Shown: positions 15,557 through 23,663, counted from the first letter of the stretch. The stretch: 64,000 bases of DNA from Rufibacter sp. XAAS-G3-1 (GCF_013623775.1 NZ_JABFAM010000014.1:62001-126000), one strand, 5' to 3'. A program made the numbers and translations. The notes: generated by a model not told the origin, from the letters alone.

Positions 15557-15717
15557 AGAGGATAGGAAGTTTCGTAATGCTAGCAAAGAAGCGGCGAGAC
15601 GCCGCAGGTAACCCACACTCGCCAGAGGCGAGCGAGTGCTCAATTTTAGATTATCATTGCATTTTTAGAACTACTGAAGACGGCCTGAGGCTTTAAAGCG
15701 GAGTCTGCCAAGAACCA

Positions 15718-16548
15718 CTAAAAGATGATGGTTTTGTTATTGCTCACGAACACCTTTTCCGCGAAGACCAGCTTCAACGCCTGAGCCAGCACAATCTTCT
15801 CCACATCCCTACCCGACTGGGCCATGTCGCGGGCACCTTGGGCATGATTCACCTGAATCACGTTCTGGGCTATGATAGGCCCCTCATCTAAATCACTGTT
15901 CACAAAGTGGGCGGTGGCACCAATGATTTTCACGCCGCGCTCATACGCCTGCCGGTACGGATTGGCCCCTATGAAGGCGGGCAGGAAAGAGTGGTGAATG
16001 TTGATGATCCGGTTAGGGAACTGCGCGACAAACCCGGGGCTCAGCACCCGCATGTACTTGGCCAGCACCACGTATTCTGGGGCATAGGCGGCAATGATCT
16101 GGCTTATCTCCTGGTCATGCTCCTCACGGGTTTTCTGCTCATGCGACACATGGTGAAACGGAATCCCGAAGCGGCTCACCAGTGACTCCAACGCGGCATA
16201 GTTGCCAATCACGGCTAGAATGTTGGCGTTCAAGTCACCGTACTCGTGGCGAAGCAGCAGATCGCCCAGGCAGTGGTGCTCTTTGGTGACCAGCAGCACA
16301 ATGTTTTTCTTGCGTTCGGGCACTAGCCGGATGTTGGCCTCTGACGGCAATTCTGCTCTGAGTTCCTGCACCAAGGCCTGCGCGTGCACCTCACCCGCCA
16401 ACTCAGCCCGCAGGAAGAAGTGGTTCTGTTGCCGGTCTACAAATTCATCATTGCTGGTGATGTTGAGGTTGTTCCGGAAGACAATCTGCGTAATGGTGAA
16501 GATGAGGCCTTTGCGGTCTGGGCAATCAATGAGCAGGAAATTAACCAT
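15718..16548 (-). CDS. purU: Formyltetrahydrofolate deformylase
   Basis: 276 residues from the ATG at 16548; an upstream in-frame ATG at 16572 is less likely because the family begins exactly here (MVNFLLIDCPDRKGLIFTIT). An N-terminal ACT domain (about 1-80) is followed by a formyltransferase-like catalytic domain with IINIHHSFLPAFIGANPYRQ and the Asp in VNSDLDEGPIIAQNV. It hydrolyses 10-formyl-THF to formate and THF, balancing one-carbon pools. It is monocistronic, and its 5' leader carries a GTTTT-type palindrome at 16568-16609. Confidence 0.95.
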   Translation of the reverse strand: MVNFLLIDCPDRKGLIFTITQIVFRNNLNITSNDEFVDRQQNHFFLRAELAGEVHAQALVQELRAELPSEANIRLVPERKKNIVLLVTKEHHCLGDLLLRHEYGDLNANILAVIGNYAALESLVSRFGIPFHHVSHEQKTREEHDQEISQIIAAYAPEYVVLAKYMRVLSPGFVAQFPNRIINIHHSFLPAFIGANPYRQAYERGVKIIGATAHFVNSDLDEGPIIAQNVIQVNHAQGARDMAQSGRDVEKIVLAQALKLVFAEKVFVSNNKTIIF

Positions 16549-16567
16549 GGTTGAGAGGGGTGTACCT

Positions 16568-16609
16568 TCCATTTTCGGGCTAGTTTAGGTAAAATAGCCT
16601 AAAAATGGA
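16568..16609. repeat. GTTTT-family palindrome in the purU leader
   Basis: TCCATTTTCGGGCTAGTTT pairs with AAATAGCCTAAAAATGGA with few mismatches. It ends about 20 nt upstream of the purU start, so it would fold in the 5' untranslated region if transcribed. Confidence 0.65.
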
Positions 16610-16646
16610 GTAGCATGTGCGGTTGGGAGAAAGTGAGTTTGAGCGC

Positions 16647-17321
16647 TCACAGGCGCAGTTTTAATTGGGGTAGGTTTCTGAGTTCTTTGAAGGTTTCCAA
16701 CAGGCCCAACTGCTTCATGACCGCTCCCGCGTTAGGCAAACCTACTACCTGCCAATAACCGTCGCGGTCGCGCATCTGCACTTCCACAACTACTGGGTTT
16801 GGTTGCGAAGGCACACGCAGGTCTAAACCCACCACGGCCAGCGTATCGGTGCGGTTCACGTAGGAAATCCCTTCCAGGCGGCTGTTGGTCAGTGGGTTTT
16901 CCTGGAGCAGTTTCTGAATGGGTAGCACGGCCTGCAACTGCTCCCATTCCTCCTCACTCACGGCGGCGGGTCGGCCATTGATGGATCTCCGGTGCTCCAC
17001 GTACTCTTCAATGCCTCCGCGTAAGGCCTGTAAGACCTCCTGCTTTTTAGACGCCATGGCCATGCCCAGTGCCATGGCAGCCAGGGCCTGTTCTTTCTGG
17101 GGCAGTTCGGCCATACCCGCCTTTACCGCCTGATCCAGGAAACTGGCGGTGGTGCGGTCTACGTCTACGTACTTTTCCAGCGCCGCCAGGTCACGGTTGT
17201 CTACCGCTTTTTTGATTTGGTATAAGGAGAATTCGGGGCCCTGGGCGTAGCGCTTGTAGAGCCCGTAACCAACGGCTCCCACCAATACCAGCACCAAGAG
17301 CCAAACCATGGCTTTTTTCAT
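16647..17321 (-). CDS. DUF2939-like membrane-anchored protein
   Basis: 224 residues from the ATG at 17321; this start puts a signal anchor first (MKKAMVWLLVLVLVGAVGYG), whereas the longer frame adds 27 polar residues. The rest matches the DUF2939 pattern: SLYQIKKAVDNRDLAALEKY near the start, a helical middle, and a C-terminal beta region (VVVEVQMRDRDGYWQVVGLP). DUF2939 proteins are periplasmic-facing and of unknown function. It is a single gene. Confidence 0.75.
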   Translation of the reverse strand: MKKAMVWLLVLVLVGAVGYGLYKRYAQGPEFSLYQIKKAVDNRDLAALEKYVDVDRTTASFLDQAVKAGMAELPQKEQALAAMALGMAMASKKQEVLQALRGGIEEYVEHRRSINGRPAAVSEEEWEQLQAVLPIQKLLQENPLTNSRLEGISYVNRTDTLAVVGLDLRVPSQPNPVVVEVQMRDRDGYWQVVGLPNAGAVMKQLGLLETFKELRNLPQLKLRL

Positions 17322-17467
17322 AGGAATGTCATCTATCTGAGTAGAACTTTTTTTACTACGTAAAACCCACGCATCCGCCTGCTCCCAACCTGTTGCATCC
17401 ACAATTTTTTCTCCCGCTACACCCTGGGCATCGTGAAGTTAGTGCTTCTATTGAGAGTACCAAGCAG

Positions 17468-17527
17468 AACCGCCCCTCCGCTTTGGGCCTGTTTTTATAA
17501 AAACAGGCCCAAAGCGGAGGGGCGGTT
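17468..17527. repeat. 60-bp perfect palindrome (GTTTT family with long GC-rich outer stem)
   Basis: Thirty nucleotides are followed immediately by their exact reverse complement. The core GGGCCTGTTTTTATAAAAAC is typical of the family; the outer CCGCCCCTCCGC stem is unique to this copy. It lies 21 bp downstream of the ZIP transporter gene and probably ends its transcript. Confidence 0.95.
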
Positions 17528-17548
17528 TATTTCGAACTGTCTTAGTCT

Positions 17549-18337
17549 TTACAACATACCCGCTCCAATGGCAATCAGCGCACCGGCCAGGGTGGCTAGG
17601 AGTTTTCCGCGGTTGAACCGGTGCTCTGGGCTGGTTTCAAATAAAATGGTGGTGGAAATGTGCAGGAAGTTACCCACCACTAACCCAGACAAAACGGTGT
17701 AGGCTTCGCCGGAAAGAAGCTTTTCCAGGGCCACGTAGTTACTGAACAACAACCCCAGCGGCGAGGCAATGGCAAACAGCAGCAGATACCCGAAGGCTTT
17801 CTTAAAGCTATGCAGCTGCGTCACCAGCACCGACATAAGCGCAATGGCCGCCGGAATATGGTGCAACGCAATACCAGCCAGAATATGGTAGAAATTATCG
17901 CCTATGTGCGCGTGGTGGTGCAGGTGTTCATGCGCTTGCTGCGCGGCCATGCGGCTCTGCACCATCACGCTGCCTTCCAGAAAGGAGTGAATGATCAGCG
18001 AAGTCAACAACAGAACCGGTACCGAGCCGCCGTGGTGGTGATGGTGGCCATTGCCCTGCGGATGCGCGTGAATATGGCCGTGCTCTACCCCTTGCGAGAA
18101 TACTTCCAGCACCAATTGCAGGAAGAAACCCGCCAGAATGTAAAAGCCTACCCTATGCGGGTCTTGGGTGCTGAGCAAAACATCTGGCAGAATGTGCAGA
18201 ATGGTGAGCGCAAACAAATACGCCCCGCTAAACGCCAACAGCAGTTTAAGCCACCGCTGGTTGTTCTGCGGCAGAAAACGCACGAGCCAGCCCGAGAGCA
18301 AAACAGTAAAGAATAGAACGGAAACCGCTACTATCAT
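17549..18337 (-). CDS. ZIP-family divalent metal transporter
   Basis: 262 residues with about eight membrane segments and a His-rich cytoplasmic loop (HGHIHAHPQGNGHHHHHGG, about 103-121). The conserved metal-binding helices are present: LIIHSFLEGSVM and ALHHIPAAIALMSVL. ZIP proteins import Zn, Fe or Mn into the cytoplasm. Its start overlaps the stop of the upstream methyltransferase by 4 nt (ATGA), so they form a coupled pair, though no functional link is obvious. Two downstream-lying minus-strand units are separated by the 60-bp palindrome. Confidence 0.92.
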   Translation of the reverse strand: MIVAVSVLFFTVLLSGWLVRFLPQNNQRWLKLLLAFSGAYLFALTILHILPDVLLSTQDPHRVGFYILAGFFLQLVLEVFSQGVEHGHIHAHPQGNGHHHHHGGSVPVLLLTSLIIHSFLEGSVMVQSRMAAQQAHEHLHHHAHIGDNFYHILAGIALHHIPAAIALMSVLVTQLHSFKKAFGYLLLFAIASPLGLLFSNYVALEKLLSGEAYTVLSGLVVGNFLHISTTILFETSPEHRFNRGKLLATLAGALIAIGAGML

Positions 18338-19077
18338 GGGTGATATTTCTTCAGGATGAAAATCATACGTTCGCTCTTCTCCGGATCATACGCGCCCAGG
18401 TGATAATCCCCGAACACGCTGGCCATCCGCAGCTGGGCCATCTGGAAGTACTCCAGAAACTCATGATACTGGAGCGCCCGTACTCTTTCTATAAATTCAT
18501 ACGGTTGGCCCTTATCCTCAAACCTGATGGTCTTCAGAATGAAACCAGCCTCTACCTTACGGGTAATGTGAAAGGCGATGCCGCCTACTTCCTTGGTCTC
18601 TTTGGCTACCAACCGGTTGATCACCCTGGGCGTGTTCATGAAATCAATGATGAACTTGCCTCCGGGCTTAAGAGAAACCGTGCTGGCCCGCAACGCTACC
18701 ACGTTCTCGTAATCGGCTTGGAAATACCCGAAGCTGGTAAACAGGTTGAAGACAAAGTCAAACGCCTGGGGCCGGAACACGTCCCGCATGTCATGCACAA
18801 AGAAGCGCAGCTTCTCGTTCTCAAACTGTTTGGCGTAGGCAATGCTCTGCTCAGACAGATCCAGCCCGGTTACGTCATAGCCTTTCTGGTTCAGGTAGAC
18901 AGAATGCCTCCCTTTTCCGCAGGCCAGATCCATGAGTCTGCCGTCAGGGTTAGGCCTAAGATGATGCAGGAGGTTGTCCAGGAACCGTTGAGCCTCCTGG
19001 GCGTCCCGGTTCTTGTACAGAAGGTGGTAATACGGAGAATCAAACCAGGTGTTAAACCAATCTGCCGGATGTGTCAT
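18334..19077 (-). CDS. Class I SAM-dependent methyltransferase
   Basis: 247 residues from the ATG at 19077 (MTHPADWFNTWFDSPYYHLL); the longer frame adds 20 unlikely residues. SAM-binding motif I is LMDLACGKGRHSVYLNQKGY and motif II is VTGLDLSEQSIAYAKQF, both in normal Rossmann spacing. The N-terminal WFDSPYYHLLYKNRD signature is typical of a Bacteroidota group of small-molecule methyltransferases. The substrate is unknown. Translationally coupled to the downstream ZIP gene. Confidence 0.88.
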   Translation of the reverse strand: MTHPADWFNTWFDSPYYHLLYKNRDAQEAQRFLDNLLHHLRPNPDGRLMDLACGKGRHSVYLNQKGYDVTGLDLSEQSIAYAKQFENEKLRFFVHDMRDVFRPQAFDFVFNLFTSFGYFQADYENVVALRASTVSLKPGGKFIIDFMNTPRVINRLVAKETKEVGGIAFHITRKVEAGFILKTIRFEDKGQPYEFIERVRALQYHEFLEYFQMAQLRMASVFGDYHLGAYDPEKSERMIFILKKYHP

Positions 19078-19142
19078 GCGGGTGCAGGAAAAGGAAGCAG
19101 CAACGCGTTTACCCCAGGCGCTTACACCGCGGGACAAAGGCC

Positions 19143-19427
19143 TTACCTGGTGGCAGTACTGTCAGCTGATGCCTGAGGGGCAGGATTCTTCACTAAGTCC
19201 ATGCCGCACACCGGGCATTGGCCGGGCTGCATGCTGGCACTGCCTTCACACTCCATGGGGCAGATGTACGCCATTTGTCCGGCCTGGGCCGAGGTTGTGT
19301 CTGCCGTAGCGGTGGTTTCCGGCGTAGCGGCAGTGGCAGGCTGCTCTGTCGTAGCGGAGTTGTTGCAGGAAGTTACCGTGGCAACGGTAGCCAGTGCCAT
19401 GGCCCAAGTAAAAAAGATCTTCTTCAT
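19143..19427 (-). CDS. Small lipoprotein with heavy-metal-binding domain
   Basis: 94 residues. The lipoprotein signal MKKIFFTWAMALATVATVTSC has Cys21 as probable acylation site. A Thr/Ala-rich linker follows, then the heavy-metal-binding motif YICPMECEGSASMQPGQCPV with C-P-V-C-G-M, the CPxC-type domain found at ends of CusA/CopA-like metal proteins and in free-standing lipoproteins of this phylum. It probably binds copper or another soft metal at the periplasmic face. It lies upstream of the ZIP gene pair on the same strand, so a metal-homeostasis cluster is possible. Confidence 0.85.
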   Translation of the reverse strand: MKKIFFTWAMALATVATVTSCNNSATTEQPATAATPETTATADTTSAQAGQMAYICPMECEGSASMQPGQCPVCGMDLVKNPAPQASADSTATR

Positions 19428-19448
19428 AATAGAAAAATAGAAGGTACG

Positions 19449-19502
19449 CCGAAGCCCGTTTTTGGGCTATTATAAGAAAAACAGACCAAAAACGGGCTTC
19501 GG
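19449..19502. repeat. 54-nt GTTTT-family palindrome
   Basis: Outer arms CCGAAGCCCGTTTTTGG and complement pair perfectly; the inner part has mismatches. It lies between two small lipoprotein genes. Confidence 0.8.
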
Positions 19503-19512
19503 GTAAGATGTA

Positions 19513-19806
19513 TTAATTGTGGTTTTCTATGGCTTCTTTGTTGTTGCTCTTCTGGGTAGGAAGCGTGCCTTTCTCCGCGCCCGGCTTGGTTTGGTTCTCG
19601 TGCTCATCGTGGTTAATCAGCACATCTTCACGGGTTTCCTCTGCCTGGCTCACATTGTCAATGTTAGAGGTGTTGTTGCGCATTCCTGGGGGCACGTAAT
19701 CAGTAGTAACCTTTGTCTCAGGACGCAGATCAGAGGGCTGGCTGCTGCAGGAGGCCAGCAGAAGCGCACCTGCCAAGGCGAAAACGGAAAGGGTGTTTTT
19801 TATCAT
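19513..19806 (-). CDS. Small lipoprotein of unknown function
   Basis: 97 residues. The signal MIKNTLSVFALAGALLLASC has a lipobox LLASC. The mature part is short, hydrophilic and low in complexity, with many Asn, Asp, Glu and Thr, and looks disordered. No family was recognised. It lies between a YcxB-like membrane protein and the metal-binding lipoprotein, all on the minus strand with hairpins between, so it may be transcribed separately. Confidence 0.65.
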   Translation of the reverse strand: MIKNTLSVFALAGALLLASCSSQPSDLRPETKVTTDYVPPGMRNNTSNIDNVSQAEETREDVLINHDEHENQTKPGAEKGTLPTQKSNNKEAIENHN

Positions 19807-19851
19807 TTTAGAGAAATTTAAGTCAAAAACGGGTTCTGTAGTTTTAGACGC

Positions 19852-20451
19852 TTACGCGGGAATAAAGTTTTTACGGCGCAACAAAGACTCCATCAATTTG
19901 AGGTCATTGGGGCTGTTGAAAATTCTGAACGGCAGGTGCAAAAATACCGGCACGTTGAAATTCTTCGCAAGCCAGCCTTTCCAGCCTTTGGGCAGTTGGT
20001 CGGCGGCGGGGCCTTTCAGGTACATCTGGTAGGCGTCTTTGGTTTGGGTCACGCGCTCAATCATGTCCCACTGCAGGGCCATGCCTTCGCGGTCATTGCG
20101 TTTCATGAGAATCTGGCGCTGGTCAATCTCAAACATCACGCGCTCAAACAGCACGTTGCTTTGCTCCATCTGGGTCACGCCCATCACCTGCGCAGAGCGT
20201 ACCAGAATATACAGAACGGTTACAATTACGGCACCGGCTACCCACCACCAGGAGAAGGCGAAAGCGGCTGGCAGAGAGAACAGCACCAGCGGAATCAAGG
20301 CGCGCCACCATTCCTTTTTCCAAACCTGTACCAGCGCCATCTTGGCGTAATTGTTCTTATCTAACTGATTCTTCTTCGTGCGGATGGCCAATGGGTTGAA
20401 AGGCTGTTGCTGCTGTACCCGCTGGTTGCCGCGTTGATTTGGTTGTTGCAT
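19852..20451 (-). CDS. YcxB-like membrane protein
   Basis: 199 residues. A Gln/Asn-rich N-terminus is followed by two closely spaced membrane helices (WWRALIPLVLFSLPAAFAFS and a second after about 70) and a C-terminal beta-rich cytoplasmic domain with FEIDQRQILMKRNDREGMAL, WDMIERVTQTKDAYQMYL and a final hydrophobic strand. This two-helix-plus-domain architecture is that of YcxB/PH-like membrane proteins of unknown function. It lies next to nadC but the repeat at 20463-20590 intervenes. Confidence 0.65.
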   Translation of the reverse strand: MQQPNQRGNQRVQQQQPFNPLAIRTKKNQLDKNNYAKMALVQVWKKEWWRALIPLVLFSLPAAFAFSWWWVAGAVIVTVLYILVRSAQVMGVTQMEQSNVLFERVMFEIDQRQILMKRNDREGMALQWDMIERVTQTKDAYQMYLKGPAADQLPKGWKGWLAKNFNVPVFLHLPFRIFNSPNDLKLMESLLRRKNFIPA

Positions 20452-20462
20452 AACTCTGTGGT

Positions 20463-20590
20463 AGTATCAAGTAGCAGGTATCAAGTAGCAAGATTTTCTT
20501 CCCTACGTTCTGCTTCTCTTTTACTTCTTTGATTTAGTGTATTCTTAAACTTATTCTTGTCGTGCTACTTGCTACACGATACTTGCTACT
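20463..20590. repeat. MITE-like inverted repeat with AGTATCAAGTAGCA ends
   Basis: The left end has two tandem copies of (AG)TATCAAGTAGCA (20463-20490); the right end (20563-20590) has TGCTACTTGCTACACGATAC and more, its complement. The interior is unremarkable AT-rich DNA. The right end touches the nadC stop codon (20589-20591). A fragment of the same motif is at about 21548-21560. Confidence 0.75.
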
Positions 20591-21449
20591 ATTTAAACGC
20601 CTTCAAACTCAGGTCTAAACTGCGGTTGGAGTGGGTCAAGGCACCTACGGAAATGTAGTTCACCCCGGTTTCAGCCACGGCTCTGATGGTTTCCTCCGTA
20701 ATTCCGCCGGAGGCCTCGGTTGCATAGCGGCCGTCAATCAGTTCTACCGCTTCGCGCAGCAAAGATACGGCAAAGTTGTCTAGCATGATGCGGTCAATGC
20801 CGCCAGTTTCCAAGGCTTGGCGCACTTCGTCCAGATTGCGGGTTTCCACTTCAATTTTCAACGGTTTACCCAGTTTCTCCAGGTAGCGGTGCGTGGCTTC
20901 AATGGCTTGCTTGATGCCACCGGCGTAGTCTACGTGGTTGTCTTTGAGCATGACCATGTCATACAGCCCGAACCGGTGGTTGGTGCCGCCCCCAATGAGA
21001 ACCGCCCATTTTTCCATCATCCTGAAGTTAGGCGTGGTCTTGCGGGTATCCAGCAATTTGGCCCCGGTGCCTTCAATCAGTTTCACCAGGCTCTGCGTGT
21101 AGGTGGCAATGCCACTCATGCGCTGCATGCAGTTCAAGACCAGACGTTCGGCGGTTAAGATGGACTGGGCTTTGCCGTGCACGGTGAACGCAATGTCGCC
21201 GGGGTTGATTTGGGCCCCGTCTTGTAAAAACACCTCCAAACGGAGTGTTGGGTCTACTTCATGGAAGATTTTCCAGGCCAGCTCTACCCCGGCCAGCACA
21301 CCGCGGTCTTTCACCAGGAGCTTGGCCTGGTTCTGGGCACTCTCGGGAATGGAAGCCAGGGACGAATGGTCGCCGTCGGCTACGTCTTCCTGCAGGGCCT
21401 GCCGGATAAATGCCCTAATGCCTTCTTGGGTAAGGTAGGATGCTTTCAC
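20589..21449 (-). CDS. nadC: Nicotinate-nucleotide pyrophosphorylase (quinolinate phosphoribosyltransferase)
   Basis: 286 residues, the normal length. The start is a GTG at 21449. Key segments are present: ERLVLNCMQRMSGIATYTQ, LLDTRKTTPNFRMMEKWAVL (quinolinate/PRPP binding), GGTNHRFGLYDMVMLKDNHV, and the C-terminal barrel end EASGGITEETIRAVAETGVN. It converts quinolinate and PRPP to NaMN in de novo NAD synthesis. A perfect -7 box TATTTTTG ends 4 nt before the start, with no ribosome-binding site, so the mRNA is likely leaderless. Other de novo NAD genes (nadA, nadB) are not in the window. Confidence 0.96.
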   Translation of the reverse strand: MKASYLTQEGIRAFIRQALQEDVADGDHSSLASIPESAQNQAKLLVKDRGVLAGVELAWKIFHEVDPTLRLEVFLQDGAQINPGDIAFTVHGKAQSILTAERLVLNCMQRMSGIATYTQSLVKLIEGTGAKLLDTRKTTPNFRMMEKWAVLIGGGTNHRFGLYDMVMLKDNHVDYAGGIKQAIEATHRYLEKLGKPLKIEVETRNLDEVRQALETGGIDRIMLDNFAVSLLREAVELIDGRYATEASGGITEETIRAVAETGVNYISVGALTHSNRSLDLSLKAFK

Positions 21450-21453
21450 AGCG

Positions 21454-21461
21454 CAAAAATA
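21454..21461 (-). promoter_or_regulatory. nadC: nadC -7 promoter box
   Basis: TATTTTTG on the minus strand matches TAnnTTTG exactly. Only 4 nt separate it from the GTG start, which implies transcription begins at or next to the start codon. Confidence 0.6.
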
Positions 21462-21470
21462 AAAAAAGGC

Positions 21471-21493
21471 ACCGAACTATCGGTGCCTTTTCT
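21471..21493. terminator. Terminator between the DUF4783 gene and nadC
   Basis: AAAAGGCACCG and CGGTGCCTTTT surround a 6-nt loop and are followed by a T-tract on the minus strand. It terminates the DUF4783 transcript and abuts the nadC promoter. Confidence 0.75.
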
Positions 21494-21572
21494 AACTATC
21501 GGCGCAAAGCGGCCAATTATATTTCCTTTTGGAGCAGAAGGCTTGTGTCTTGCTACGTGCTACTTGGGTCTT

Positions 21573-21974
21573 TTATTTAAACTCAATGGTGTCAATCTTA
21601 TAAGCATCGCCGTATTTCTTCACTTTCACCACCACGTTGTAGCGGCCGCCTTTGTGGGTGTATTTGCCAATGGCGTAGCGCTGGCCGTCTTCAGAACCGC
21701 CCTGGTGGTCAAAGCTGAAACTTACCGGCGCATTTTTGCTGAAGAAGTTCCGCACCACCATCTCGGCCTGGCTCTGGCTGAAGCTGCCGTTGTCGCCGTC
21801 AATGTTCACGTCTACCTTTGAATTGAAGTAGCGGGCCAGGTCACGGGAAGAGCCCGCTTTAATGGCCGACTGGATGCCGCCCATCACGTCAGATTGGGCA
21901 GCAACCTGTCCGGCACCTATCAGCATTCCCAACAGCACCACGGTCATCGCCATCAATCTCTTTAGATTTTTCAT
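21573..21974 (-). CDS. DUF4783 domain-containing secreted protein
   Basis: 133 residues from the ATG at 21974, which gives a signal peptide MKNLKRLMAMTVVLLGMLIG ending near VAAQS. The mature part, with IQSAIKAGSSRDLARYFNSK and FSFDHQGGSEDGQRYAIGKY, fits the DUF4783 family: periplasmic single-domain NTF2-like alpha/beta proteins found only in Bacteroidota. Function unknown. It is divergent from gpmI and shares a short promoter region with it. Confidence 0.8.
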   Translation of the reverse strand: MKNLKRLMAMTVVLLGMLIGAGQVAAQSDVMGGIQSAIKAGSSRDLARYFNSKVDVNIDGDNGSFSQSQAEMVVRNFFSKNAPVSFSFDHQGGSEDGQRYAIGKYTHKGGRYNVVVKVKKYGDAYKIDTIEFK

Positions 21975-22103
21975 GTCTCTTTTTAAGCAAGTTTTACTTA
22001 ACACATGCCAAAACTATGCCAAAGGCAGATACCTTCACACGCCTAAAGATACAGGAAATCTGCAGAATCAAAGGGCAAACACAACTTTTTACAGCCGGGC
22101 TTG

Positions 22104-22111
22104 TATCTTTA
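22104..22111 (+). promoter_or_regulatory. gpmI: gpmI -7 promoter box
   Basis: TATCTTTA is one mismatch from TAnnTTTG and ends 5 nt before the ATG, implying an almost leaderless transcript. It also argues against the longer upstream start, which would lie before the promoter. Confidence 0.5.
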
Positions 22112-22116
22112 CGCCC

Positions 22117-23652
22117 ATGAGCAAGAAGGTACTTTTAATGATTCTAGACGGCTGGGGCCTGGGCACAGACCCTTCCGTATCGGCGATAGCCCAAGCCAAT
22201 ACTCCATTCATAGATTCTTTGTTCCAACGGTTCCCGCACGCGCGGCTGGAAGCCTCTGGTGAGGCCGTAGGCCTGCCCGAGGGCCAGATGGGCAACTCTG
22301 AGGTAGGGCACATGAACCTGGGCGCAGGCCGCGTAGTGTATCAAGACCTGGTGAAAGTGAACGTCGCTATTAGAGAGAAAACGCTGGACCAAAACCCGGT
22401 GCTACAGGATGCCTTCCAGTTCGCCCGCGAAAACGGCAAACCGGTGCATTTCATCGGGCTGGTGTCAGACGGCGGCGTACACTCGCACATTGAACATTTG
22501 AAAGCGCTTTGCACGCTGGCGCAGGAAAGAGGGCTGGAAAACGTGTTTGTGCACGCCTTCACCGACGGCCGCGACACCGACCCCAAAGGCGGCCTAGCCT
22601 ACCTCACCGATTTACAGAACCACCTGGATACCACCGGCGGCAAGATAGCCTCCATTATTGGCCGCTACTACGCCATGGACCGCGACAACCGTTGGGAGCG
22701 CGTGAAACTGGCCTATGACTTACTGGTGAAGGGCCAAGGCAAAGCCTCTAAAAACTGGAAAGAAGCCTTACAGGAGTCTTACAGCGAAGGCGTAACCGAT
22801 GAATTCATCCAGCCTATTGTGTGCCAGGATGAGCACGGCCAACCGCTGGCGCACATCAAAGACGGTGACGTGGTCATCTGTTTCAACTTCAGGACTGACC
22901 GCGGCCGCGAAATTACCCAAGCCTTAACGCAGCGCGAGTTCCCCGAGCAGGACATGCACCCGCTCAGCCTCCGCTACTACACGCTCACCAACTACGATGA
23001 CACGTTTGTAGGCGTACAGCCCATCTTCGACAAAGACAACCTGGCCAATACGCTGGGTGAAGTGCTGGAGAAAGCCGGGAAAACCCAGATCAGGATTGCC
23101 GAGACCGAGAAATACCCGCACGTGACGTTCTTCTTCTCCGGCGGCCGCGAGCAGCCGTTTGAAGGCGAAAAACGTCTGTTGTGCCCTTCGCCGAAGGTGG
23201 CCACCTATGACCTGCAACCTGAGATGAGCGCCTTTGACATCAGGGACGCCATTGTCCCCGAAATAGAAGCAGAAACCGCTGATTTTATCTGCCTCAACTT
23301 CGCCAACCCAGACATGGTGGGCCACACCGGCGTGTTTGAAGCGGCCGTAAAGGCGGTGGAAACCGTTGACCAATGTGCCGAAGCCGTAGTCACCGCTGCC
23401 TTAGCCCACGGCTACGCGTCCATCATCATCGCCGACCACGGCAACGCCGACATGATGCGCAACCCAGACGGCACGCCGAACACTGCCCACACCACCAACC
23501 TGGTGCCCATCATCCTTGCCGATGAAGATTACCAAGGCGAACTGCTGGACGGCAAATTAGGCGACATCGCGCCCACCGTGCTGGCCTTGTTAGGCGTGCA
23601 GCCTCCGGCCGAGATGACCGGTACGTCTTTGCTCACGCCCAAGATTGTATAG
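22117..23652 (+). CDS. gpmI: 2,3-bisphosphoglycerate-independent phosphoglycerate mutase
   Basis: 511 residues from the ATG at 22117; the open frame extends 85 codons upstream but crosses the promoter and the divergent gene, and the family starts at MSKKVLLMILDGWGLG. Alkaline-phosphatase-superfamily enzyme binding two Mn ions: Asp11, the phosphoserine nucleophile Ser61 in GQMGNSEVGHMNLGAG, and the C-terminal metal ligands in ADHGNADMM and NTAHTTNLVP. It interconverts 3- and 2-phosphoglycerate in glycolysis. It ends in a strong bidirectional terminator. Confidence 0.97.
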   Translation: MSKKVLLMILDGWGLGTDPSVSAIAQANTPFIDSLFQRFPHARLEASGEAVGLPEGQMGNSEVGHMNLGAGRVVYQDLVKVNVAIREKTLDQNPVLQDAFQFARENGKPVHFIGLVSDGGVHSHIEHLKALCTLAQERGLENVFVHAFTDGRDTDPKGGLAYLTDLQNHLDTTGGKIASIIGRYYAMDRDNRWERVKLAYDLLVKGQGKASKNWKEALQESYSEGVTDEFIQPIVCQDEHGQPLAHIKDGDVVICFNFRTDRGREITQALTQREFPEQDMHPLSLRYYTLTNYDDTFVGVQPIFDKDNLANTLGEVLEKAGKTQIRIAETEKYPHVTFFFSGGREQPFEGEKRLLCPSPKVATYDLQPEMSAFDIRDAIVPEIEAETADFICLNFANPDMVGHTGVFEAAVKAVETVDQCAEAVVTAALAHGYASIIIADHGNADMMRNPDGTPNTAHTTNLVPIILADEDYQGELLDGKLGDIAPTVLALLGVQPPAEMTGTSLLTPKIV

Positions 23653-23663
23653 CTACCATTACC

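Larger units (their letters stand above)
15230..15717. other. Gene-free repeat cluster between dgt and purU
   Basis: No gene is visible. It contains a perfect GTTTT-family palindrome (15271-15314), a short TAAGTA-ended MITE (15353-15444), a GATCTTGTGGGCGAACT-core element (15471-15556), a perfect GCGGCGAGACGCCGC palindrome (15591-15605) and a CACTCGC...GCGAGTG hairpin (15616-15638). Confidence 0.65.

Noticed and set aside
21862-22116. Extended gpmI N-terminus of 85 codons
   Set aside because: It crosses the divergent DUF4783 gene and the promoter box; the family starts at 22117.
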